Assembly (NCBI RefSeq): GCF_003391395.1
Contig: NZ_CP024190.1
Span: forward strand, 1-64,000
Source of the DNA: Mycobacterium marinum
GTDB lineage: Bacteria > Actinomycetota > Actinomycetes > Mycobacteriales > Mycobacteriaceae
Direction of reading: 5' to 3'
DNA: 64,000 nucleotides
Shown here: piece after piece, positions 24,978-32,464 of the stretch
Position numbering within the stretch: the stretch's first letter is position 1
Layout of the letters: every line of letters starts with the position of its first letter
Program-made: the position numbers and the translations under genes
The notes under the pieces: model-generated
What the model was told of the DNA's origin: nothing
Databases searched by the model: none
The model's input: only the letters and a program-made list of their open reading frames with translations

Positions 24978-26618
24978 TCAGTGGATGCGGACGATTATCT
25001 CGGAATGGCCCAAGCGAATCACATCGCCGTCGGCCAACTGCCACTCCTGCACGGGCGCGTTGTTGACGGTGGTGCCGTTCGTCGAGTTCAGGTCCGCCAG
25101 CAGCGCAACCTGTCCATCCCAGCGGATCTCCAGATGGCGACGTGACACCCCGGTGTCGGGCAACCGGAACTGCGCGTCCTGCCCGCGGCCGATGATGTTG
25201 GACCCGTCGCGGAGCTGGTACGTGCGTCCGCTTCCATCGTCGAGCTGCAGGATCACCGAAGATCCGGCAGCCCCGTAGCCGCTCTGTCCGTAACCGCCGT
25301 AACCGCCGCCGGCCGGCTGGCCGTACTCGGGCGGTGCCTGACCGTAGTCGGATGGGGCCTGGCCGTAGTCGGATGGGGCCTGACCGTAGTCGGGGGCCGC
25401 CGCTTGGCCGTACTCGTAGTCGCGACCGGCCGGGTCGGCGTATCCGGCGCCCTGCGGCGGGTAGCCGCCCGGGGAGGACGTGTCGGCGTATTGGGTGTAG
25501 TCGCCCTGGCCATACTCGGGCCGGCCGTACCCGGCGCCGCCCTGCTGGTAGCCCTGGTCGTAGCCGCCGCCCTGGTCGGGGTAGCCCGGGCGCTGCGCCT
25601 CAGGGGGTGCCGACGGAGCCGCGGGCGCTGAATAGGCGCCCTCGTCCTGGCGTGCGGGCTCGCGGCCGTATTCGCCGTAGCCCCCGTATCCGGGCTGACC
25701 GCCCGGCGGTTGGCCGTAGCCGCCACCCTGGCGGTAACCCTGGTCGTAGCCCTGGGCGCCGTAACCTCCGGGCGCGGGCGGACGCTGCTCATACGACGGC
25801 GGGTAGCCACCCTGCTCGGGGTAACCGCGTTGGTCGGGGTAACCGCCCTGCTCGGGGTAGCCGCGCTGGTCGGGGTAGCCGCGCTGGTCTTGGTAGCCGC
25901 GCTGGTCGGGGTAGCCGCCCTGCTCGGGGTAGCCGCCCTGTTCCGGGTAGCCGCCCTGGTCTTGCGGGCGTGGCGGCGGGTACCCGGGCTGAGGCGGGTA
26001 ACCCCCGGCCTCCGGCGGGTATCCGCCACGTGGGTCGGGTCCGCCGTGCGGACCGCCGCGCGGGTCTTCTTGCGGACGGGCGTAACGCTCGTCGTAGTAC
26101 TCGTCGGGCCGCCCCTGCCCCTGACCGCCGCGGTAGCTCGAGTTGTCAGTCATTGGTGGTACTCCTGGTTCTGCGCCAAACGCATCGTTCGATTGTGGCT
26201 GGGCGGAATCGTTGACTGTCGGGCGGGGCTCGACGTCGGGGTTAACAGCCCCGCGGGCGCGGAACTGGCCAGTATGCAGGCTCGATGACTGCTCGAACCG
26301 GACGACCACATCACCATAAGTTTGCCACCCCTGTTCATGGATGTAGTCCGCCAAGTACCGAGCAAATTCGCTCGACGTGAGGTGTGGATCGGCGCCCAAT
26401 TCCTCAGCGTCGTGCACACTGAGGGTAATGATGTATTCGTTGGGGGCCAAAAGGCGATTTCCCGGCAGGGAGCGCACGCCGTCGGCCGCTTCCCGTCGCA
26501 ACAGGGCTTCGACCTCTTGCGGGACGATCGATCCGCCGAACATCCGGGCAAATGCGTCCCCCACCGTCGACTCGAGTTTGCGCTCGATGCGCTGAACTAG
26601 CCCTTTCTGGCTACCCAT
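24978..26618 (-). CDS. fhaA: FHA domain protein FhaA with expanded Tyr/Gln/Gly repeats
   Basis: A 546-aa substrate and binding partner of PknA/PknB in peptidoglycan control, including regulation of MviN. The N-terminal DUF3662 domain (about residues 1-125) is followed by a long, low-complexity Gly/Tyr/Pro/Gln region with tandem repeats. A C-terminal FHA domain has NIIGRGQDAQFRLPDTGVSR and LADLNSTNGTTVNN. M. tuberculosis FhaA is about 527 aa, so the repeat region is slightly longer here. Start ATG 26618 (MGSQKGLVQRIERKL) has GAAGAG directly upstream; the frame is open to 26753. It is the first gene of the kinase operon. Confidence 0.95.
   Translation of the reverse strand: MGSQKGLVQRIERKLESTVGDAFARMFGGSIVPQEVEALLRREAADGVRSLPGNRLLAPNEYIITLSVHDAEELGADPHLTSSEFARYLADYIHEQGWQTYGDVVVRFEQSSSLHTGQFRARGAVNPDVEPRPTVNDSAQPQSNDAFGAEPGVPPMTDNSSYRGGQGQGRPDEYYDERYARPQEDPRGGPHGGPDPRGGYPPEAGGYPPQPGYPPPRPQDQGGYPEQGGYPEQGGYPDQRGYQDQRGYPDQRGYPEQGGYPDQRGYPEQGGYPPSYEQRPPAPGGYGAQGYDQGYRQGGGYGQPPGGQPGYGGYGEYGREPARQDEGAYSAPAAPSAPPEAQRPGYPDQGGGYDQGYQQGGAGYGRPEYGQGDYTQYADTSSPGGYPPQGAGYADPAGRDYEYGQAAAPDYGQAPSDYGQAPSDYGQAPPEYGQPAGGGYGGYGQSGYGAAGSSVILQLDDGSGRTYQLRDGSNIIGRGQDAQFRLPDTGVSRRHLEIRWDGQVALLADLNSTNGTTVNNAPVQEWQLADGDVIRLGHSEIIVRIH
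25320..25395 (-). repeat. 21-bp tandem repeats in fhaA (DYGQAPS units)
   Basis: Three to four near-identical 21-bp units encode the heptad DYGQAPS/PEYGQP, close to the FHA domain. The DNA units GTAGTCGGATGGGGCCTG differ by one or two bases, so recent slippage or gene-conversion expansion is likely. Confidence 0.75.
25806..25955 (-). repeat. 18-bp tandem repeats in fhaA (GGYPEQ/RGYPDQ units)
   Basis: Eight consecutive 18-bp units encode the hexapeptide [G/R]GY[P/Q][E/D]Q. The units alternate between GGYPEQ and RGYPDQ types. This is the central disordered segment of FhaA and a candidate variable-number tandem repeat. Confidence 0.8.
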
Positions 26619-26911
26619 CTCTTCAGCGCTCGCCTCACTGTGTTGTGGTCCATCGTTGGCGCAAGGCAAACGACTCACCCGCGGGTCGTGGTCAACAGAC
26701 CATGCTATCGGGACACCGTGACCCTGGGGCACCGTGAGAACCCTGAGAATCACATCGAGACACTTCAGAGACCCAGAAGTTGGTCCGTGTACCAGGGCCG
26801 CTGGGGTCGAACTGCGGCTCGGCGGGGGTTCCCGGGGCTGCCCCCGGCCCCACCCCGTTGGCAGCGGTTGGGGTTCGGGCCTACTAAAGTGATATGGTCC
26901 TCCGGTCGTTT

Positions 26912-26994
26912 GGGCGAGTGGCGGAATGGCAGACGCGCTGGCTTCAGGTGCCAGTGTCCTTCGGGACGTGGGGGTTCAAGTCCCCCTTCGCCCA
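26912..26994 (+). tRNA. leuT: tRNA-Leu (anticodon CAG)
   Basis: An 83-nt class II tRNA. Acceptor GGGCGAG at 26912-26918 pairs with TTCGCCC at 26987-26993, with discriminator A at 26994. Anticodon stem CTGGC/GCCAG encloses TTCAGGT with CAG at 26945-26947. A short variable arm (TGTCCTTCGGGACG) and T-loop TTCAAGT follow. The CCA end is not encoded. An IS element starts 4 nt after its 3' end, and the last 12 nt of the gene are repeated at the far side of that element. Confidence 0.96.
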
Positions 26995-26997
26995 CAG
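26983..26997. repeat. 15-bp direct repeat, left copy (tRNA-Leu 3' end)
   Basis: CCCCTTCGCCCACAG covers the last 12 nt of tRNA-Leu plus 3 nt. The identical 15-mer occurs at 28316-28330, immediately outside the other end of the IS481-type element. It is either a target-site duplication or an att-type repeat. Confidence 0.8.
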
Positions 26998-28315
26998 TGT
27001 GATGAGTCGCGTCATCGGTTACAGATGTCGCGTGATGGGTTACAGATTCCCCGGCCATCGGCCGGGGTTTTTCTGTTGGTTGCGCCAGTAGTTTTTGTCG
27101 GGGTTGATGGTGTGGCTGCTCAGGACGTGGTGGCCGGTTTTGCTGAGGACGGTCACAGTGCTGGTGGCGACCAGGATGAGTACTGGGGTGTGGGCGTGGG
27201 CGCGTCCGATGCCGAGGTGGTGCAGGCGGCTGGCGTGGCGCAGGGTGAGTTTGCCGAATTGGTCGACGGTGTCATGGCGGATGCGGAAGTGTGCGTTTGG
27301 TTGGCCGGTGGGGCGGGCTTTGGGGCGTGCCTGGTAGGCCTGTTCGGGGGTGATGGCGCCGGGGTGGGCGCGGTGGGGTCGTTGGGTGTTGTAGATGGTG
27401 CGGAAGGTGTCGAGCAGGGTCTGCAGTTCGTTCGGGGTGGCGGGTAGTGGTCGGGCGGCTAGCCAGCGTTTGAGGGTTTGGTGGAAGCGTTCGATTTTGC
27501 CTTGGGTTTGGGGGTGGCCGGGGTGCCCGTTCTTTTGGGTGATGCCCAGGCTGGCTAGTAGGCGTTCGAAGTCGTTGTGGCCGTGGGTGAATCGGGAGGT
27601 GTAGACGGCCCCGTTGTCGGTGAGGGTGGAGGCGGGCAGGCCGTATTCGGCGGCGGTGGTGGTGAAGCTGGCTACGACGTCGGGGCCGCTGACTCGAGAG
27701 TAGGCGGTGCAGCCCAGCAGGTAGCGGGAGTGGTCGTCGAGCCAGTTGAGGATCTCGACATCGGTGCCGTTGGCCAGGGTCCAGTGGGTGAAGTCGGATT
27801 GCCAGCATTCGTTGGGCTGTTCGGCGGCGAAGCGGTGGTAGGAGCTTTTGGGTCGCTTGCGTGGTTGGGGGGTGATCAGGTCGTGGTGACCCAGTATGCG
27901 TCGGATGGTGGAGGTTGATGGCACTGCCAGGCCGCGGCGGGCCAGGTGTTCTTGCAGGGTCAGTGGGCCGGCATCGAGTCCGTCGGCGACGAGTTTCTCG
28001 CGCAGCTCGACGATCGCGATGATGATTGGGTCGCTGACCGCGCGGGGGTTGCTGGCAGGCCTGCGTGAGCGCGGGTCGACTGCCTCTAGGCCGCCCTGGC
28101 GGTAGCGCGCGACTAGACGGTAGATGTGTTGTCGAGACAGCCCATAGACACGAGCTGCCGCGGTCACCGACAGTCGGCCGCTAGTGACTTCTAGGACGAC
28201 CACACGGGCTTTGGGCATGAGTCATGACTGTCACCTATGACGCGACTCATCGCCCGTTTGTCCAGGTGTCACCCATGACGCGACTCATGTGTCACCTATG
28301 TCGTGAACTCACACA
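26998..28315. mobile_element. IS481-family insertion sequence next to tRNA-Leu
   Basis: A 1318-bp element containing one DDE transposase. Its termini are TGTGATGAGTCGCGTC... (26998-27023) and, as reverse complement, TGTGTGAGTTCACGAC... (28290-28315), which match at 17 of 26 ungapped positions. A 15-bp perfect direct repeat flanks the element. Related copies of the terminal motif lie inside both ends: 27025-27044 on the left, and 28229-28250 and 28267-28288 on the right. These may be extra transposase-binding sites. IS481-family elements are known to make variable target duplications of up to about 15 bp. Confidence 0.8.
27040..28218 (-). CDS. IS481-family transposase
   Basis: The 392-aa DDE transposase appears intact. 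An N-terminal helix-turn-helix region (LSVTAAARVYGLSRQHIYRLVARY) is followed by a second HTH-like segment and an rve integrase core. Catalytic residues lie in WQSDFTHW (Asp), STLTDNGAVYTS (Asp) and TQGKIERFHQTLKRWL (Glu). Start ATG 28218 reads MPKARVVVLEVTSG. The stop lies inside the left inner repeat. Nothing suggests a frameshift, so the element may still be mobile. Confidence 0.9.
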   Translation of the reverse strand: MPKARVVVLEVTSGRLSVTAAARVYGLSRQHIYRLVARYRQGGLEAVDPRSRRPASNPRAVSDPIIIAIVELREKLVADGLDAGPLTLQEHLARRGLAVPSTSTIRRILGHHDLITPQPRKRPKSSYHRFAAEQPNECWQSDFTHWTLANGTDVEILNWLDDHSRYLLGCTAYSRVSGPDVVASFTTTAAEYGLPASTLTDNGAVYTSRFTHGHNDFERLLASLGITQKNGHPGHPQTQGKIERFHQTLKRWLAARPLPATPNELQTLLDTFRTIYNTQRPHRAHPGAITPEQAYQARPKARPTGQPNAHFRIRHDTVDQFGKLTLRHASRLHHLGIGRAHAHTPVLILVATSTVTVLSKTGHHVLSSHTINPDKNYWRNQQKNPGRWPGNL

Positions 28316-28330
28316 CCCCTTCGCCCACAG
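28316..28330. repeat. 15-bp direct repeat, right copy
   Basis: CCCCTTCGCCCACAG is identical to 26983-26997 and follows the right terminus of the IS481-type element directly. It reproduces the 3' end of tRNA-Leu but without the rest of the tRNA. Confidence 0.8.
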
Positions 28331-28355
28331 CAGTGAGCGGTTCGATGAACCGTAG

Positions 28356-28397
28356 ACACAAAGGTCACGAACTCATTTGGGTCCGTGACCTTTGTGT
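28356..28397 (+). terminator. Strong hairpin, probably the displaced tRNA-Leu terminator
   Basis: A perfect 14-bp stem, ACACAAAGGTCACG (28356-28369) and CGTGACCTTTGTGT (28384-28397), encloses a 14-nt loop and is followed by a short T/G-rich run. Without the IS481-type element it would lie about 40 nt downstream of tRNA-Leu, a normal place for its terminator. The T-tract is weak, as usual in mycobacteria. Confidence 0.6.
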
Positions 28398-28503
28398 TTG
28401 GTGGGTTCCTCGTCGACGAAGGCCGTTTCGATGTGGTCAGGGACTTCCGTCGCTATATCCCGCGTGGGTTGGTAGTGCAGTTCATAGTCAGGAAAGTTCA
28501 TAG

Positions 28504-28696
28504 TCAGGAAACGGTTAGGCGTTCCACGTCGTCCTGTAGCCGAGGGGTGACCAGAGTGGCGAAGCGGTTGCCAACCTTGGCTGCGTCGATGAGCGACGCC
28601 CAGGATCGCCCGGTCACGACCACGACGCAGTAGGGCACCGCACGGCGAGGCAGGTCACGTTGTCGAGATCGTTGCCCCTCCCATGTCTTCTATGGA
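28504..28696 (-). pseudogene. 3' fragment of an unidentified gene cut by the IS3-type element
   Basis: On the minus strand a frame is open from the IS boundary to a TGA at 28504-28506. It contains no credible start before the conserved-looking stretch PYCVVVVTGRSWASLIDAAK and ends DDVERLTVS. Its third codon positions are mostly G or C, as in real genes here. The frame begins right at the IS3-type element end, so I read it as the C-terminal part of a gene interrupted by that insertion. I do not recognise the family, and I did not find the missing 5' part beyond the element. Confidence 0.35.
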
Positions 28697-28726
28697 TGGG
28701 TCTGCTGCACAGATAGGTGACAGCGG

Positions 28727-29605
28727 TTAGGCCGCCTGTTCGGCGGTCTGGGTCATGATGGTCTCGAATTCGATGGGCGTCAATCGGCCGAGTGCTGTCT
28801 GACGGCGACGACGATGGTAGGTGCGTTCGATCCAGGTGATGATCGCGATCCTCAGCTGTTCGCGGGTGTCCCAGGTTCGGCGGTTCAGGACGTTTTTCTG
28901 CAGCAGCGAGAAGAAGGACTCCATGGCGGCGTTGTCGCCGGCCGAGCCCACTTGGCCCATCGAGCCAAGCATGCGGTGACGAAACAGGCTCTGCTGCAAC
29001 TCCCTTGACCGAAATTGACTACCGCGGTCGCTGTGTAGCACACAGCCGGCCACCTTCGCGGCGCGGCGAGCAACCGCGGAATCGAGTGCGGCAACAGCGA
29101 TGGAGGATTCCATCCGCTCAGCCATCGAATAGCCGACGATGCGGTTGGACCACACGTCCTTGATCGCGCACAGGTAGAGCTTGCCTTCCCGGGTCGGGTG
29201 CTCGGTGATGTCGGACAGCCACAGCTGGTTGGGGCCCGCGGCGGTGAAGTCCCGGCGCACGAGATCGTCATGCGCCGGAGCCCCCACTTTGGCCTTCTTC
29301 CCGCGTTTCTTCTTGCCGAAGACGCTGAACCAGCCGTTGGCGCTGCAGATCCGCCACACCGTGCGCTCCGCTACACAGAACCCGGCGGCCTTGGCTTCAT
29401 CGGCCAGAAACCGGTAGCCGAATTCCGGGTCGTCGCGGTGGGCGTCGAACAGGGCGTTGGCCAGATGCGCCCGGTTCCACTCGGTGTCGGTCACGGGTTG
29501 GTCGAGCCAGCGGTAGTAGGGCGCGCGAGCGATGTTGAGGACCCGGCACGTCACCGTGACGGGGATACCGTCGGCGGCCAACTCAGGGACGAGCGGGTAG
29601 ATCAT
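28727..29605 (-). CDS. IS3-family transposase OrfB (integrase core)
   Basis: A 292-aa DDE recombinase subunit. An HTH_21-type segment (NALFDAHRDDPEFGYRFLADEA) precedes the rve core. Catalytic residues are in LWLSDITEHPT (Asp), CVLHSDRGSQFRS (Asp) and NAAMESFFSLLQKNVL (Glu). It appears full length and intact. It overlaps orfA by 4 nt (ATGA), so a fusion OrfAB protein would require a programmed frameshift, as known for IS3 elements; I did not identify a slippery site. Confidence 0.92.
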   Translation of the reverse strand: MIYPLVPELAADGIPVTVTCRVLNIARAPYYRWLDQPVTDTEWNRAHLANALFDAHRDDPEFGYRFLADEAKAAGFCVAERTVWRICSANGWFSVFGKKKRGKKAKVGAPAHDDLVRRDFTAAGPNQLWLSDITEHPTREGKLYLCAIKDVWSNRIVGYSMAERMESSIAVAALDSAVARRAAKVAGCVLHSDRGSQFRSRELQQSLFRHRMLGSMGQVGSAGDNAAMESFFSLLQKNVLNRRTWDTREQLRIAIITWIERTYHRRRRQTALGRLTPIEFETIMTQTAEQAA

Positions 29606-29895
29606 TTTCCCGGAAGATGCGCCTGCGAGAGATAGGCCGCCGCCCGGCGCAGCACTTCATTTTCCTGCTCTAGCAAACGAATTCGCTTACGCGCTTCCCG
29701 CAGTTCGGCTGATTCGCTGGTGGTCGTCCCGGCCCGCTTACCGTCGTCGACATCGGCCTTCTTCAGCCACCCGTACAGCGTCGTGTAGTGGATCCCGAAA
29801 TCCGAGGCAATCTGCTCCAACGGAACCTCGGGATCACGGTTGCGGGCGACCCGGACAACGTCGTCGCGGAACTCCTGAGGGTACGGCTTAGACAC
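29602..29895 (-). CDS. IS3-family transposase OrfA (HTH_Tnp_1)
   Basis: A 97-aa DNA-binding subunit starting at GTG 29895 (VSKPYPQEFRDDVVRVARN). It has an HTH (LEQIASDFGIHYTTLYGWLKKADVD) followed by a leucine-zipper-like coiled coil (LREARKRIRLLEQENEVLRRAAAYL). The frame is open to 29946, but that lies in the terminal repeat. It pairs with OrfB downstream. Confidence 0.9.
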   Translation of the reverse strand: MSKPYPQEFRDDVVRVARNRDPEVPLEQIASDFGIHYTTLYGWLKKADVDDGKRAGTTTSESAELREARKRIRLLEQENEVLRRAAAYLSQAHLPGK

Positions 29896-29966
29896 AGTGA
29901 CATCCTTCCAGCCCAGCCCCGCAGGACTAGACACATCAGATGTCACCTATTCATGCAGCAGACCCA

Positions 29967-30578
29967 CACGACGAGACGATGACAACACAACCTCCAGAAC
30001 CTAGAGAAGTGTTGCGACCGCCCCCAGAAACCACCGGCACGCTCGATTGGCGCTCAATGCAACGGTCACCGTCACAGAGTTTGTGCTCGATACTTGGCAC
30101 GCACGGGTGGCTACCGGGCGCCTCAAAACTGTGAGCTGAAGATCTCATTGCAGGAGTCCGACTCGTGTGACCGCAGGTAGAACGCCCCGATCCAGATTTC
30201 TGGGCGCGGCCTTTTTCTGCGCCAGTCCGGCAGCTGGTCCGCAGTACGTTGCAGGGCAGAGTGCCGAGCCCTATCTAGCGCGGCTGAAACATGACCAACG
30301 CCCGATTCGCCTACGCGGCTTGGCCAGCGCGCACGTCTGCGTCGGAGTTGTTCACACAGTGTCCCCACCGTGGCGGTGCCCCAGGGACCTACCCGGTGCA
30401 TCGATACCGGCGATGAAATCGACCGGCTTGGCTAATCCGGGATGCCTCGTTTCAGAGGAACACCTCGACACCCCGGCCGCCGGACGCAAGCGACGTAACA
30501 ATGCGCAGAAGTGGCTGCATACCATCCTGCGGCTATCGCCGGGCGGTCATTCGTCAGGAGGTTCCTGCTCGGTGTGTC
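29967..30578. other. Non-coding stretch between the IS3-type element and the secretion-associated cassette
   Basis: There is no convincing gene in these 612 nt. A plus-strand frame at 30005-30136 ends TEFVLDTWHARVATGRLKTVS and could be the tail of a degraded gene, but it has no start and weak codon bias. Other frames look like noise. The region is probably insertion debris. Confidence 0.4.
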
Positions 30579-30761
30579 TCAATCGGTGTCGGGATCGTGC
30601 AACGGTGGGGGCGGGCTGGTTGGTCGCATGATGGTCGGCCAGCTCGGGTTGATAACCGGGTCGGCGCGGCCGTCGCGGATCCGTTTGAAGTACCAGAGAG
30701 AGGCCGCAATAAACAAGGCCATCAGCATGAAACAGCCAACGGCGGCAACAATTTCAGTCAT
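30579..30761 (-). CDS. Small single-pass membrane protein, last gene of the cassette
   Basis: A 60-aa protein with one N-terminal transmembrane helix (VAAVGCFMLMALFIAASLWYF) followed by a basic then Pro-rich tail (TSPPPPLHDPDTD). Start ATG 30761 overlaps the stop of the upstream 161-aa gene by 8 nt, which supports a real translationally coupled gene despite its size. No family is recognised. It may be an accessory membrane component of the neighbouring WXG-type protein. Confidence 0.6.
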   Translation of the reverse strand: MTEIVAAVGCFMLMALFIAASLWYFKRIRDGRADPVINPSWPTIMRPTSPPPPLHDPDTD

Positions 30762-31239
30762 CCTGCCTCGGGCATTCGGCTAGCAGCTCGGCAGCGGTGC
30801 GATCGTGTTCATCGTTGTAGCGCTGGTAGGCCTGCACGAATTGCTCTTCAACGTTACTTATCTGGCCCTGATCGATGCCGGTCGGCGGCGGGTGGCTTAC
30901 GGTCTGACTCCATAATTCAACAATAGTCGCGTCCAGGTCGACCAGGTGCAGAGCTTTCCCCCGTAGGCCTGCCTCATCGATGTTGTTGGCATAGTCCCTC
31001 ATAGTCTGCACACGCTTGCTGTATGCGGTGATCGCTACCTGCGGATCGTCTGGGTTGGCCAGCGTCAATGCGGTCAGTTGCTGCACGTCGCTGGTCGAGT
31101 ACGTCAGCATGTCGTGAACGGTGCGGCAGTCCGCAGCTTTGGTCGAATTATGTTGCAGCAGTAGCCACGACGCTGCTCCTATGCAGATGACTAGTGCCGT
31201 CACCAAGCCGCCGATCGCGGCGCGTCTGCTAACTGCCAC
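30754..31239 (-). CDS. Membrane-anchored hypothetical protein
   Basis: A 161-aa protein with an N-terminal helix (AAIGGLVTALVICIGAASWLLL) that serves as a membrane anchor or uncleaved signal. The rest is a hydrophilic helical extracytoplasmic domain with two cysteines in the mature part (ADCRTVHDML, LLAECPRQDD). No lipobox precedes the first Cys. Start GTG 31239 overlaps the upstream gene by 11 nt, so it is in the same operon. I do not recognise the family. The layout resembles small envelope proteins found next to type VII-associated genes. Confidence 0.7.
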   Translation of the reverse strand: MAVSRRAAIGGLVTALVICIGAASWLLLQHNSTKAADCRTVHDMLTYSTSDVQQLTALTLANPDDPQVAITAYSKRVQTMRDYANNIDEAGLRGKALHLVDLDATIVELWSQTVSHPPPTGIDQGQISNVEEQFVQAYQRYNDEHDRTAAELLAECPRQDD

Positions 31240-32464
31240 TAGTCATGACCGGAACGACCGGGGTGTCAAGTTCGAGCGTCCCGCCGACGACGTGCAGGGG
31301 ATCCCCGAAGGCGTTTGGTAGGTAGAAGGTGCCGCTTGGATACATGCCACTTTCCTGCACGATCTGGCCGAGGCTCACCGGCGTCCATTGGTTGGCCTCG
31401 CTCATGATCGGCAGTTGCAGCGCCGGAATCTGCCCAGACCCAGAAATGACCGGAATTTTGTTCATCTCGTATGAGTAGTTTTGCCACTGGGCTTGATACC
31501 ACGTGTCGCCGAGCTGCACCATTTGCGTTTGACCAGTGAACTCCGTGCCAGAGATGCGGAACTTGTAGGCGTTCTGCATCTCGAAGCCGACGCCGTCGTT
31601 GTACTGCGCGGACTGCCCATTCACGGTGAGCACCCCTGACGGGGCACCCTCGAGGAACGAGCACGGAGGTGGGGCAGACCGGTAGGGCGCCGGAGCGGGT
31701 AGCGCGCTACCGTCCGGGGACGGACGGCTGAGGTCAACCCCCCAGTAGCCGGTCTTTTCGGCTTCACCCGCCGGTGGCGGGCCGTTCCATCGGGTGGCCG
31801 ACGGGTCCGGCAACGGCGCCACCGGCCCCTCCGGTGGCCGTTGGGGCACTTCATCCCCAGTGACGTAGTCAACGGCACGAATGTTGCCCTCGTCATCACG
31901 GGTAGATCGACGATCCCCATCACCATGCTGATCCACCGACGGATTCGGTGATGGCGTAAACACGACGGTTCCCAGATGAGCCGTGGCGGTGGTCAGCTCA
32001 CCCGCAACTTTTAGATCTGCCCCCGCTAGTTGTATGGCGCGAGTACGGATGTCACCTGCGAATCCTTCTGCCTGTGCTTGACGAGTGGCCTGCTCTGCGG
32101 CCGTAGCGCTAGTACGGGTGTCGGTGACGGATAAGTCTTCTCCGACAGTGAATCCCGCGTTCTGGGCGTCCTCGACGGCATACAGGACTCTTCGTTGTGC
32201 TGCGCTGATGTCGCTGACGCCGTTGCGTGCAATCATTGCTGCCTGGCGTAGCTGGTCGGCTTTTGCGCTGACGATGGGCAGGTCGGCGCTGGTTCGTTCC
32301 CGCAGTGCGTCACCGCCGGCGCCTTGCCATGCGATGGCATAGGACTGGTTGCGCATCTGCAGGAACACGTCTTCCCACTGATCGGCGGTCTTGGTCCAGA
32401 AGCCGGCCGCATCTACGAGGTGTTCGGTGCTCCATGCCCGGATTTGCGACAAGGTGGCCGGCAT
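31229..32464 (-). CDS. WXG-motif protein, probable type VII secretion-associated
   Basis: A 411-aa protein. The N-terminal 200 residues are helical with a WQG motif at 46-48 in AIAWQGAGGDALRERTSAD, as in WXG100/EspA-type proteins. A Pro-rich linker (about 205-270) leads to a C-terminal domain with several aromatic residues (NGQSAQYNDGVGFEMQNAYKFR). From memory the N-terminus resembles M. tuberculosis Rv2797c; this needs a search. It starts directly after the stop of the upstream 82-aa EspC-like gene. There is no signal peptide, which fits type VII export. Its DNA looks less GC-rich than the core genes. Confidence 0.7.
   Translation of the reverse strand: MPATLSQIRAWSTEHLVDAAGFWTKTADQWEDVFLQMRNQSYAIAWQGAGGDALRERTSADLPIVSAKADQLRQAAMIARNGVSDISAAQRRVLYAVEDAQNAGFTVGEDLSVTDTRTSATAAEQATRQAQAEGFAGDIRTRAIQLAGADLKVAGELTTATAHLGTVVFTPSPNPSVDQHGDGDRRSTRDDEGNIRAVDYVTGDEVPQRPPEGPVAPLPDPSATRWNGPPPAGEAEKTGYWGVDLSRPSPDGSALPAPAPYRSAPPPCSFLEGAPSGVLTVNGQSAQYNDGVGFEMQNAYKFRISGTEFTGQTQMVQLGDTWYQAQWQNYSYEMNKIPVISGSGQIPALQLPIMSEANQWTPVSLGQIVQESGMYPSGTFYLPNAFGDPLHVVGGTLELDTPVVPVMTSGS

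Larger units (their letters stand above)
28697..29966. mobile_element. IS3-family insertion sequence
   Basis: A 1270-bp element with two overlapping minus-strand frames (orfA, orfB). The 26-bp terminal inverted repeats are TGGGTCTGCTGCACAGATAG... (28697-28722) and the reverse complement of 29941-29966, TGGGTCTGCTGCATGAATAG..., with about three mismatches. No 3-bp target duplication is visible (GGA versus CAC), so flanking DNA may have rearranged. The inner part of both repeats contains ATAGGTGACA, which also occurs at the right end of the neighbouring IS481-type element. Confidence 0.85.

Noticed and set aside
26998..28330. Integrative element with tRNA-type att sites
   Set aside because: No tyrosine or serine integrase is present between the repeats; the single DDE transposase favours an IS with a long target duplication, though the coincidence with the tRNA end is kept as a finding.
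30005..30136. Possible C-terminal fragment ending ATGRLKTVS
   Set aside because: No start codon, only weak codon bias and no recognised family; not strong enough to list as a pseudogene.
30167..30631. 154-codon plus-strand frame
   Set aside because: Cys/Arg/Ser-rich mixture typical of non-coding frames, no RBS, and it overlaps the coupled minus-strand cassette.
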